From assembly GCF_030272615.1 (NCBI RefSeq), contig NC_081408.1:306903950-306967949 (forward strand): a stretch of 64,000 nucleotides of DNA, read 5' to 3'. The notes under the pieces were generated by a model. The model had not been told where the DNA came from and searched no databases. It worked only from the letters and a program-made list of their open reading frames with translations. The DNA comes from Cryptomeria japonica (taxonomy: Eukaryota; Streptophyta; Pinopsida; Cupressales; Cupressaceae). This document shows, piece after piece, positions 22,901 to 32,840 of this stretch (positions are counted from its first letter, which is position 1; each line of letters opens with the position of its first letter). The translations under genes were made by a program, and so were the position numbers.

Positions 22901-25900
22901 GTAGTTACTCTACTATTTCTAAAAGTGTAAAGCTTAATTGCTTTTGATTTTTTGTATTCATAAAGTAATAGGAGATCTGAAGCCATCGTAGACAATCTCT
23001 GAGAAACATAGGTTGAGTACAGTGGAAATAATTCTGAAACCAAAATTTGTACCATTTTATTTTTCTTAAATCTACATAACTGATGTGTTGAGTTCTTAGA
23101 AATGGTTTTTAAACATAGAGAAGCACTGAGGTGATTGTCATGTTACATCAGAAGTCTATGACAACACTCTTCTTGCATTTATGAAACTATTTTTTTTCAA
23201 TTTTGAATATTCATAAACAGCTTAACTGCATCTGGAAATTTGTCAGAGGTTCTTTTCATTGCGTTCTGATTTGTATTTCAGAAATTAACAGTCTCCTGGA
23301 TTGGATTTTTGTTTGAAGGTATGCAGCTGTTTTTGCTGCTTTTGTTTCAGGAATTGCAGCTTCAGTTGGTATGGATTTTGGAGCGAAGCTTTTTGCTTCC
23401 CTGGCAACTTCCTTTGAGGTAAGCGTCCTTTGATTTACCGAATGAGTCTTATGAAATTCAATGGATATGTATGAGATTTGCAAACAGGGCGTGGTTCCCA
23501 AACAGTTTTCTTACGCTAGCTTATGATGGTGAATGGAAGGATGTGTTGTGAACTTATGACTATTGAATTGTAATGCATTTGTAATGATTACAATGCCTTG
23601 GAAAGGATAAATGCAGATCCTTATATTTGTATAAATCTACCTGAAAGTTTTCTCTCACTAATTAAATTGACATTTGGGGCAATAGTTATTGCTAGTTACA
23701 GGAACATATGTTTCTTTGCTTGTAACTGGCATCAAAGTTTCATATATTGAGCTGTATGCTTGCCATTTTGTGCACAATATGTAATATTCACTGCATAATG
23801 TATTGTGCAGATATTCATTTCCAAACAAAGCATTTGTGTGGTTTTGAATGCTATTGTTATCTTAACACTGGATATGTTTCTAATACTGAATAAACCTTAT
23901 CTTCCTGAACATTGTTTGTATCTAACAACTTGGCTTTTGTTCTTCAGCAGTTTTCAGCATCCTTTTAGGAAGCTGCAGATCATATCATCTTGTTTTTGTG
24001 TCATTTTGAATATGTTAAATGTCTTACCTCCTTTACAATTGGCTTTGTGATTGCTTATTGCCCAAGACTGGTTTGTTCTTTTATTTTAGTCTTTTATTTC
24101 AAGGCATATTTTGAATGCATGTGTCTAGACTCTAAATACTAAAATACCTTCTTTGGGCATATTATACTTTTCCTTCCCAAGCCCTAGCATTGAAATCTTA
24201 TAACGAGCTTGTTATCGTTATAACATGCGCAGTATATTGTGTTATTTAGGTTGATATTATAGTCAATTTCATCAGAAGATTTCAAATAAGATGTTGCTGG
24301 CATTAGAACACTATTACGTTGCCCTACCATTGAATCTTATAAGGAGCTTGCTATTGTTATAACATGTGGAGGATATCGTGTTATTTAGCTTGATATTATA
24401 GTCAATTTCATCACAAGATTTCTAATAAGATGTTGCTCGCATTATAACACAATTACATTGAGCGTCATCTATGATCTTAAACAAGTCAGGGTAGCATTAA
24501 ATACTAGATATGCTCAGAACCATTGTTTGTGTTCACTTTTTTGATTGTTTGGTTTTCTTGTTATGCAAACTTTCCTGCAAGTTGTGGTAGCATTATATAA
24601 TCACCTCGTATTAGAGCATTGGGCAATTGGTGGCCTTTTTTTTGCTTAAGGCTTTGAGGTCATTCATTCATTAACTCAAGCCTGAAATGTTGTATTAGAC
24701 ATATTTCAGTGTTAATCATATAACCCTAGATCGGTCTGTCAGGTATACAAGCATGCTGCATAACACTTGATGAGACAATGAGGCTACAGACAAATACTTA
24801 TAGGAACCTTTATTGTTGTGATAACTTACGATATTATTAACTGATTAAGGATATTACTTTCGTAATGTACATCAAAACTAGATGTACACAACAATGTTAA
24901 TAAATGATTGTTCAGGCAATAGTTTCAGAGAAATATCAAATGGATCATATTAGGTATAATATACTAGAGACATATTTACATGAACATTCCATTCACAGCT
25001 TCACAACAGAAAAAATATAAGTTAATATAAAAAACAATGGGTATATAGAAATGCCAACTGGATCATCCTGGGCTTAGCGTACTAAAAATATGATGTCCAC
25101 AAAGGGAATATTTTATTTAATATTTCAAAAAATGTTGTATAGAAATGGGAAGTAGATAATTTTGGGCTTAGTATGCTGGAAACTGTGATGCACTTGAATA
25201 CCCCACTCCAGGAGGTTTTTATAGACGAAACAGGAGCCATGTTCTCTTATTATAAGAAGTATCTTATGTGTTTAGTGATCTTTTCATTACTAATTCACTT
25301 TTTTAAGCTTCATATATTTATTATTTTTCATCCAACATGCACAACCACCATTCCTCTTTCTCTGCTTACTCCTTTCCTTTCCACAGCTATAACATACAGC
25401 AGGATTTAGGCACCTTTACTGAATTACGATTCTAGTTTGCTCATTCAGAAAAAATGCTCTTTGTAACCAGTGCATTAACTTCCAAAGATGAAGTCGAGAG
25501 ATCTTCTTTGATCAAGAATGCTTGTAGAATTCTACTTGTACGTGCTAATATTTTAGAACTCATGGCTGTAGAATTTTTTCCTTGATCTGGAAGTTCAGTT
25601 CTTTAATGGTATGCATAAGATGAGCGCCCACTAAAATTTTGTTTTTACTGATTCGAAATTGGACTTTTAAACTTTGTTTTTGTGCAGTTTGTATTCATGC
25701 ATAATATTTGGTGTCCAAATTATTCAAGTTCAAGTAATTTTTCAATAATTTGATTACAATTTTACTTAGTTTATTTTTTTGTTGTTATTTTTCCCTTAAA
25801 AGTCTTCTTTCTAACTCTTAATTTTTTCCCTTTGAAATTCAGAATGTGTTTGTGGCCCAAGCTACATTTTTCCTTTAACATTGTAATTGCTACCCTAGCT

Positions 25901-28900
25901 TCCTAGTTTATTTAATGATGATGGTACTATAATTCTAACATAGTATATGTGTTTTTAGATTGCATATTGGGGTATCTGTAGAACCCCCTGTCCATGATGA
26001 AAGATTTTACAAAATTACATCCATATGACAAACTGAGAGAGCTTCCAAATAGGCATAGGAAACAGTAGGGTCTAAGAGACAGCACAAACTCAATAGCATA
26101 AGTATATGGTCCAAGCTCTCAATAATGGACTACTCGGGCATAAATTACTTGGGAATCAAAATCTTTGCACAACTCTAATTTATAAAAATAATATTCAATT
26201 AAGCAACAAACCACACCAATGAAAGAGTGTGGTCTACAAAAGGATGCAGTATTGTGATTGATGGTTGGATAGATGCTAGAATTCGTCCAATACTTAATAT
26301 CATGGTAACATGCAACAAAGGGTTTTATTTTTTGAAGGCTATAGATTGTTTAGGGCAAGAAAAAAATGCTACATTCCTTCATAATCAGCTATGTGATGGC
26401 ATTGAGGAAGTGGGGGCATCACATGTAATCCAAGTTGTTATATAGATGCTGCCCCTGTTCGTAAAGCAATTGTTTGTTGGTGCTAAACAAGTATAGGCAT
26501 ATATTTTGGACACCTTGTGTGTGCATTTGTTGAATAATGCACTCAAAGTCATTGGCAAGTTCTTGTTACTCTTGGATGTCTTTGAAAAGGGTAGAAAAAT
26601 ACGGATGTTCATATGTAACCATCATGACACACAAGCCATTTATCAAAAAGTTGTTAAGGGGGAACTTCTCAAACTTGCTGATTCATAGATTGCTTCTTAT
26701 TTTATTCTTCTTGAGCTTCTTTATCAAGTCAAAGGAGCTCTGTGTTCCAAGTAGTAACGCATGGGCATCTTGGTGACAATCTACATTAGATACTATAGTT
26801 GAGGTGAAGGTGTGGCCCTTGATGATTGTTTTGGGCTGACGTTAAATTTGTTGTGGACTTTATTAAGCCCATATGTGAGGTGATCGAATTTCCAAATTCA
26901 GACAAACCATGTTTGGGAGAAATTTATGAAAAAATAAATTGCATGTGTGAAAGAGTTAAGAAAATAACAGATGCAATAGATCTTTCTCTATATCATTTGA
27001 TAGAAGAAAAGAAACATGGAAGATGGAACAAGCTTAACACATCCCTTCTTTGTGCTACCTACGCCTTAAATCCTAAATGGTATGATATACAAGTGATCGA
27101 TAAGAGGGCTCCATATGAAGATAGGAAGGTACTGAATTGATTTTGGGTTGTAATAAAAATTATTTATGGCTGAGATGAGGATGCTTCAATTATGAGGACT
27201 TAGTGGAATAAGTGTTAACATGGGCATGGTGATTTTTCTTCCTTGGAAGCCTTATATGATATTTATGCAAAGAAAGACCTTATAGAGTGGTGGTAGAACC
27301 ATGGAGGTGAAACCCCTGAATTGAAATCATTTGCAATAAGATTGCTCTCACAACCAGTCAACTCTTCATTTTTGGAGAGGAATTGGAGTACTTATGGTTT
27401 TATTTATTCGCTGAAAAGGAACCAATTAGGGTCAAAGAAAATGGGGAACCTAGTGTATATTCATAGCTCACCTTGCCTTCTCTCTCATGTAGAGTCTGGT
27501 CACAAGGAGGGTCCTTCAACAAAATGGAACCAAATTTCACCTAATGGAAAAGTTGCAGCTTTGGTGGATGAAGTAGTTGAAGCAAATGGATTTAGTGATA
27601 TATCCCCAATTCTTCTGCCAATAGAGGAGCTTGAGCTTGTGAGTGATGAGTATGTGGAGAGAATCATAATTGAGGCCTAAAAATGTATGACATAGAATTG
27701 TAAACAATAGATTTTTGATTTTTGTATGTGTATCAAGCTATCGACATTTCTGAATTTCGATGTGTAATATCAATATGTGGCATGAAATCTTTAACTCTTT
27801 GACATTTGTGTGTTTAAACTTTGAAATTAATCTTAAGTTTTACTAGTACTCTTGTTTTGAAAGTTCAATTTCATGACATTTTTAGTTTTAATGTTAGCAA
27901 ATTAATAAATTAATAAATTATATTAAAAAATGGTGTCTCCAAGTACTCCCGTCTCCTACTTTTCAAAAATAGATGTACTGGTATTGGTATCAATCTCCCA
28001 TACTAGTATTAGTACTGTTCTCTTGGCAACCATGCTTTATTTATGTTTTTAAGTTCACCTGCCTTCATGAGTGCACTTTTTGGATCTTGGCACCTCATGT
28101 TTTGTCTTTATTTAAGTGATTGGGGTGCTCTTTTTAGGATCTTGGTGCAATTTTTCATATTTTTCACTTCACTTATGAGTGCATTTTGGGGTCTCCTTGC
28201 CATTTTAAAAACATTTTCATGTTTTAAGTTTCAATTAAGTTAATGAAGCACTTAATTTGGACCCTTATAGTACAATTATTGTTATATTTTCAGGTTGACA
28301 TTGACCTTAAAGTGAAAATGATTCCTTTTAACACTAGTGTCACTTTTTTGTAACCTTGTTTTCATTGACTTTGGACAACTTATGCACATTTTCACTTAAT
28401 GATTGCTTTTTGTTCTAATTTTAAGTTGATCCGCAATACACTTTCCCACTTTCAGTTAAGTCACTTTTTAGACCAGAAACACTCTTTTTGACTTGCTGAG
28501 CCCTTTTATAAACTTGAAAGTGCAACTTTCTGATTTGCTATGCACCTTTTGCACTCAAAGCTCACTAAAATTGACTCTCCTTCTAATGATTGCAGACTTG
28601 GACAACCTATGCAGCTTTTTGTGTTTTATCATTGAATTTTGGACATCTCCTTGACAGAACATGGTCCATGAGCCTTGATGTACCATTTCCTTCTCTTGGA
28701 CCAGTTTACCTTTCTTTCTTTGTCTGAGTTCTTGTCTTCACCTTGTTTGATGTGTCAGAAAATTACTTTGTTGGCCTTGCCAAGATGTTGACTATGACAA
28801 TGACAATGTCATTAATCATGGGAGATGAGGATTTGAGTATGGTTCACAAATGTGAAACCGCAGGGTTTTGGCTTGAAACATGACTAAATATGAATATTTG

Positions 28901-29744
28901 TGTATGGGTATGACATGTTGTTTTCTAAACTTACCACAGAAGTGTGCAGAGCTTAGCTGACACAACCAAAGTTGTGTGGTATCAGATACGAAGAATTGAG
29001 CTATCCATTTTTGACCGCATGTTTTTGAGACCATGATCAAAACCATTTTAAATATGATATTCAATATAGTGTACTACCGTTGTACTACAGGATAGTGAAA
29101 GTTATATATTCTTCTTGACGAAATGCTTGAACATTTTGGAAAAATATTGTGACTATATGTTGTTTTTACTAAAACATTCATATATGTCTTTTGCTCAGCC
29201 TATTTAGGATGAAGACTATTAGGAACCGCTAAAAAATGGCATCTCTAGATTGAGCATTGCTTGGCAACTGAATTAAAATTCTTAAAATTCATTGTTTCTG
29301 TACTCTGTCTTTGCTGTCCTGGATAACCACCACAGGAAGCACTTATAATAATAACCATGTGCAATTTTCATTAAACTAGTCAGGTTCCTGATTAATCTTC
29401 ATGGTTGGTCTGTGTGAAGGCAACCTATCTTTTAAGATGGCTCCACTAAAAAAATGCTGCTATTTTCATTATAGAATGGGTAATTGTTTTGAATCTTTGA
29501 TCATTAATGTAAATTGAAATTGTTGTTGCCTTCTTATAGAGGAGTCATCAAATCAACTTAGGAAGATTTTTAGTATATATAACTTTACATTGGAGATCAA
29601 TAATTAAGTTGCAGGCTTTTCTTTCTAAATGTTGAAATTCTTGTGTGCGATTTTACAGGAAGAACACAGGAGAGAAGATGGTCTCGCATTGAGAAATATT
29701 ACACTGCTGCTTTCTTATCTTTACATATTTGGACTCTGCTCCAG
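10162..29744 (+). CDS. NOM1: NOM1/SGD1-type nucleolar MIF4G-domain protein, partial gene of five visible exons
   Basis: The exons join in frame at 10162-10957, 11172-11239, 11522-11604, 23319-23418 and 29659-29744, all with GT/AG borders. They encode about 377 residues. First comes a conserved TKFEEYIKM...DLLMEQQLAKRLKVKEGKL segment, next a Lys-rich nuclear/nucleolar signal, then the KYVAPHLR motif and the beginning of the MIF4G fold (RGLLNRLSECNVESV, GPRGNEQYAAVFAAFV, LALRNITLLLSYLYIFGLC). In yeast and animals this family acts in the nucleolus in small-subunit ribosome biogenesis and binds an eIF4A-like RNA helicase. Plant homologues also carry an MA3 domain, which would lie beyond the last exon seen. 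The N-terminal exon(s) and everything after exon 5 are missing. Visible exons are free of stops, so the gene may be live. The symbol rests on family resemblance. Confidence 0.88.
11172..11239 (+). CDS. NOM1: NOM1 exon: start of MIF4G domain
   Basis: 68 nt between TTTTTACAG and GTAGGA. With the G carried over from the previous exon it encodes GLLNRLSECNVESVAAEISS-type MIF4G helix 1. Total length to this point is a multiple of three (864), leaving phase 0. Confidence 0.92.
11522..11604 (+). CDS. NOM1: NOM1 exon: MIF4G, SHGRSLVAQIV to GPRGNEQ
   Basis: 83 nt, acceptor TTTTTGAAG, donor CA|GTAAGG. Encodes the second MIF4G helix and the conserved CSKGPRGNEQ turn, whose Gln codon is split across the following 11.7-kb intron. 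Confidence 0.92.
12100..12720. repeat. G-poor polypyrimidine tract in giant LTR copy 1
   Basis: About 600 bp consisting almost entirely of C, T and A on the + strand with very few G, and repeated words of the type CCTTTATACCTCCC and TTCCCTAACC. The apparent Pro/Leu/Ser-rich ORFs here come from this bias. Confidence 0.85.
13270..14340. repeat. Degenerate 71-86 bp tandem array in giant LTR copy 1
   Basis: A unit of the form ACAAATGAAG...AATACCGATTTG recurs. The CCG of successive units lies near 13281, 13429, 13504, 13579, 13650, 13813, 13889, 13970, 14053, 14138 and 14224, with spacings mostly 71-86 bp. The best-preserved pair (about 14020-14205) has an 85-bp period, with GCCGCCACTTCAAGTTT in both copies. 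Confidence 0.75.
16924..17003. repeat. 32-bp tandem repeat, 2.5 copies
   Basis: CTGTGYCAAAGTCAC followed by a T-run and GTGAATAC repeats at 16924, 16956 and 16988, an exact 32-bp spacing. Confidence 0.9.
17277..18642. mobile_element. Non-autonomous DNA transposon with ACTATGTTACCGGT inverted ends
   Basis: The left end 17277-17290 reads ACTATGTTACCGGT and the right end 18629-18642 is its exact reverse complement. Subterminal regions carry GAACC/GGTTC words near both ends, a style also seen at the ends of the hAT at 32227-35630. The interior is AT-rich and has no transposase. The flanks (TACTACTA / TAGTATTA if the ends are trimmed to TGTTACCGG) match at 6 of 8 positions, suggesting an old hAT-type target duplication, but the exact boundary is ambiguous. 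Confidence 0.65.
19090..20010. mobile_element. Non-autonomous hAT-like element with 8-9 bp TSD
   Basis: GGTGCTAAC (19081-19089) and GGTGTTAAC (20011-20019) flank the element and differ at one C/T position. The ends share AAT...CCATGG in inverted orientation. The G-rich/C-rich subterminal sequences (GGGGATGTG..., then ...CATCCCCAAAC) resemble the left end of the hAT near 41050. No transposase. The short ORFs at 19092-19597 are low-complexity readings of the GC-rich interior. Confidence 0.6.
20205..21745 (-). other. Probable LTR-type insertion remnant within AT-rich repeat
   Basis: A block of more balanced composition sits between two halves of an AT-rich sequence built from words like AAAGTAAAATAAAATAAC (20040-20205 and 21745-22010). 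On the minus strand it would begin TGTTAGAAGTC at about 21743. On the + strand a purine tract (TGAGATGGGGGTG) lies near 20215. No coding region was recognised and no target duplication was confirmed. Confidence 0.35.
22051..22127. repeat. 25-bp imperfect inverted repeat around a 27-nt loop
   Basis: The arms are 22051-22075 (AGATATACTTCCCGAGGCAC...) and 22103-22127 (AATAGGTGCCTCAAGAAGGA...). They pair at nearly every position with a few mismatches around CCCG/AAG. It stands alone in the intron, so it may be a MITE relic. Confidence 0.8.
22128..23318 (+). other. NOM1: 3' end of NOM1 intron 3
   Basis: Ordinary T-rich plant intron sequence with old repeat fragments (22230-22540 looks LTR-like). 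It ends in TTTTTGTTTGAAG at 23318. No gene seen. Confidence 0.6.
23319..23418 (+). CDS. NOM1: NOM1 exon: MIF4G, YAAVFAAFV to ATSFE
   Basis: 100 nt. It begins with the G that completes the split Gln codon and continues YAAVFAAFVSGIAASVGMDF..., one of the most conserved stretches of the family. The donor is GAG|GTAAGC. Correct phase across 11.7 kb of intron is strong evidence that this belongs to the same gene. Confidence 0.93.
24181..24460. repeat. 140-bp tandem duplication in NOM1 intron 4
   Basis: GCCCTAGCATTGAAATCTTA at 24181 recurs as GCCCTACCATTGAATCTTAT at 24321. Similarity continues through GATATTATAGTCAATTTCATCA in both. The copies differ at roughly one position in ten. Confidence 0.85.
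26227..27680 (+). pseudogene. hAT transposase remnant in NOM1 intron 4
   Basis: The frame at 26227-26445 gives GCSIVIDGWIDARIRPILNI..., the DUF659 catalytic region typical of plant hAT transposases. FICNHHDTQAIY (about 26610-26650) and a segment at 26826-27140 (FIKPICEVIEF...CLGEIYEKI) follow in family order. Finally 27321-27680 carries FLERNWSTYGFIYSLKRNQL, the C-terminal hAT dimerisation domain. Stops and frameshifts interrupt it at several places (for example after QVVI at about 26443) and the BED finger is absent, so it is inactive. The right side (27930-28030) has GTCTCC-type subterminal text, but I could not match it to a left end. Confidence 0.85.
27700..29658 (+). other. NOM1: Remainder of NOM1 intron 4
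   Basis: No gene. 28030-28640 is T-rich with repeated CACTTTTTG/TTGGATCTTGG words and may be an old LTR. The rest is ordinary intron ending at the TTTTACAG acceptor at 29658. Confidence 0.5.
29659..29744 (+). CDS. NOM1: NOM1 exon: MIF4G, LALRNITLLLSYLYIFGLC
   Basis: 86 nt, acceptor TTTTACAG, donor CCAG|GTTAGC, leaving phase 2. The next exon should begin with one base and then codons for Asp-Leu-(Ile/Val)-Tyr-Asp. I looked through 29745-64000 and did not find it, so it probably lies beyond the window. Confidence 0.92.
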
Positions 29745-30640
29745 GTTAGCGTTATGCTATTTTCTATTATAACTGTCATCTTACTTCTTCTTCTATGATT
29801 ATCCTTGGTGCATGTTTATGTTTTCTTCTCACATCCTTAAAAATTAATAGCCTTTCTTATTTCCTAAGTGAGCCTATTAGTTAAATGATTCTTAGTTTCA
29901 GTGCTTGTTTTCTCTACAAATTGAAGATCTTGATCTTTTATTCTACACTGAAACTTTCAGCTTCAGTTGTGCTTTTCTGCCCTATTAACTGCTTCAATTG
30001 ATTTAACTTGACAGAGGCATATACCACTATTGGTAAGAAGTTGGTTTGAAAGCCAATTTGAGAAACCTAAATTCTTTATCACAAATTTCCAGAATTACGT
30101 GGAGCATTGTGTGATAATTTGACTGTGCTTCTTTCTGCGGCAGCTGCTACTGCTGATGTTTTCTACTGCCCTCTAAGACCAATAAGATCTACAAAACCTA
30201 TTTATAATCACATCAATTATGTTTTTATCTTAATGCATTACATCTATAATTTAGTATATTGAAAATTGATCATTGACATCATTTTAAACCTTATTAAGTT
30301 ATTCCTGATATTTTTCTTTTTCAATAATATAACGGGGGTTCTATAGTGGTGCCCACCCAAAAAAATAAAACCTGAGTACATGAAAAGCAAACAACAACCA
30401 AACAACAGAAACCATAAGGGCTTAATAAGCTTTCCCTAAAAAAAGAGTCGCCTTAAACCTCAAATATCAACACCTGTTGTCAAAAATTCAGTCAGTTTTT
30501 ATGTTTTAAATGAGACTGGAGTACCATTTCCAAAGATACATTATTTTTGGATTTAGATTTCTTTCTATTGATTGTGTCCATTCAATTTTTTTTTTGCAAA
30601 GAAAGAAACATCCCTTCTTCAATATCATATTTACAATTGT
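29745..30640 (+). other. Following NOM1 intron, non-coding
   Basis: T-rich intronic sequence after the GTTAGC donor. No exon recognised. Confidence 0.5.
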
Positions 30641-31440
30641 TCCCAACTTCTGAATTTAAATCCTCTTCCAAGGAGTAGGGTCCTGCCCTAAATTTCATTG
30701 CATCTCTGAATATTTTTCTGAGTTGGCATATGATAATTCTAAAAGTAAATTGCATCCATCCATTTTTACTCTGTTTTGCTTATCAGCCCTATAGTCAATA
30801 AATTGCTCTTCACTCCTTTGCGATACCTCAACTATTTTCCTTCCCATTTCAGCCTTAAGATTTTCTTCCTTCCCCATTACCAGCTCGCCTCACTTGCATT
30901 ATCCACCTCTAGGACTTGTTTAGACTCTAATGCTTCCTCTCTAGGGCTATTGGGCGCTGACTCAAAAGAGTAGTACACCATTTGATGTTCAGGAGGCACA
31001 TCTTCCACCAAGAGGATCTTCAAGGAGGCTTTTTAGATTTTGTACATTCTTCTGCCTTATGTACTTCCTGAAAGCAATACCAACAATGGAAATAGGATTT
31101 TTCATAATCTAGTGGTTGAATCTAGATTTTATTACATACCTTTAGCTCAATCTTTTCTAGAAGATCACAACATAAATCTCTTTTTACAAGGATCTTCGTT
31201 GAAGCCGTAAGCATGTATGAGGCAACATAGCTAGATTTTTTTTGAAAGATACTCCAATATTTTTTGTAGTAGAATGCTTTCCAAAATATAAAGGAAGGTT
31301 TGGAAGCTATACCCATATGGGAGAAACTTTAATGTCTTCTTTGAATTTATTGAACCTAGGAAACAATGATTTTCAGAACAATGAAGCATATACCCAGAAC
31401 CAAGGACCTTTTTCCATTGTTTTGTAGATCACCACTAGTG
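30640..31440 (-). pseudogene. LINE ORF1 (DUF4283-type) remnant
   Basis: On the minus strand, text from about 31440 downward reads EKGPWFWVYASLF, then a PNLPLYFGK-like piece in a second frame. An open stretch at 31316-31122 has FQKKSSYVASYMLTASTKILVKRDL, LLEKIELKVCNKI and, after a stop, QPLDYEKSYFHCWYC. This is the order of the DUF4283 RNA-binding module and CCHC start found in plant LINE ORF1 proteins. Frameshifts and stops are frequent. No endonuclease or reverse transcriptase was found beside it. Confidence 0.7.
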
Positions 31441-31490
31441 CCTCTAGTAATCGTTTCTAGATCACCACTAGTGCCTCTAGTAATGGTTTC
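31425..31490. repeat. 33-bp tandem duplication
   Basis: TAGATCACCACTAGTGCCTC begins at 31425 and again at 31458, with one difference near the end (TAATCG/TAATGG). Confidence 0.9.
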
Positions 31491-32840
31491 TAGGCCTTCT
31501 CAATCTATTCATTGAAATTTGGGTGGCTAGAGAGTGCTGAAACTACCTATCAGCCACATCTCTGAGTAAAGCTCCATTTCTTCTTTTTAATCCTCTCCTA
31601 GTTATAGAATAAAGCTTTTTGCTTGCTCATCCTAATGATGGATCGTAGAGTGTGATGTGGAATGTTGATGAAGAAAAAAGCTTACATAGTCGAATCTAGC
31701 AATATTCAAGCTAAGGCTTATTTGTTGAACCCAACGCACTGCTCTTAGCCTTTGAGCTTTGATTGCTTCTTAGTATTTTTCTTAGTTTGTGTATGTTGAC
31801 TAACAATATCCATAGAGGGAAGGCCCTTCATAGTCTTCTTATAAGATCATTGTCTTTGGAAGATGGATCCTATTTACTCTTTCTTCTTCCATCTTGTGGC
31901 CTAATTGGCATAATGGGTTCAATATTGCTGCCAAACCGAAGGCCCTCTTATGATACTTGTGTTCTTCCTTAACATAGCTATGAGAGCTCCCATATCCGAC
32001 CACACACATTTCCTCATCCACAGCGTTGTCATGTTGACATCAACAATTTTTGTCCATCAACCAACTCCCTACTTCATTTGCATTTTGGTTTTGACACTTG
32101 GACTTTGTAGGTGTCATTCTTAATCATATGAGCTCCTTGTTGCAAGCAATATTTTTTTATTGGTGGTAGAATTTTGAGAGATTTGCATTGGTGTAGACAG
32201 TTTTTTAATTTTGGCATTGAATTTTCCTAGGATGTCCGGTTCGCTAGTCTGGACCCCTGGTTTTGGTCCAGTTCGATCTGGGTCCTAGTCTTGGGCCAAT
32301 CTGCTTGTGGGTTCAGACAGGGTCTGTGACCAATGCGGCTGGTTTGAATTGGTTGGATCAGGTTCGAACGCAGGCCTGACTCGAGCGAATTTTGTCGGAC
32401 CACGGGCAAACCCAGTTGAAAAGTGATGCCAAATAGTGTTTTGTTGCAAATTTTATAATATTTGACATCCACAACCCTAAGAAGTGGATTTTAAATGACT
32501 TATGCTGGGTTTTATATCTCATTTGGTGTGCAAATAGATTGTTTTATCTTGAGTTGGAGCAAACAGGTGGTTGAACAAAAGTTTGGTTGAGGAAGAGGGA
32601 GTTGGAAGATTGATTTGTGAAGCTTGATCATGTGTTTGTGCTTCATCCCTACTCCTTTGCAAGCTTCTATTGGGTGAAAGAGGTAAGTTGTTTTTCATTT
32701 TATCTCGTTTTTGTTTAATTTTTTAAAATTTTTTCATTTCTCTTTGATTCATAATTGTCCAAAAGATCTACCTAATTTTTTTTTCCATTCTCTTGTTTTT
32801 ATTTTGATTGTGTATAAAATTTCTTGCCATAGGAACTACA

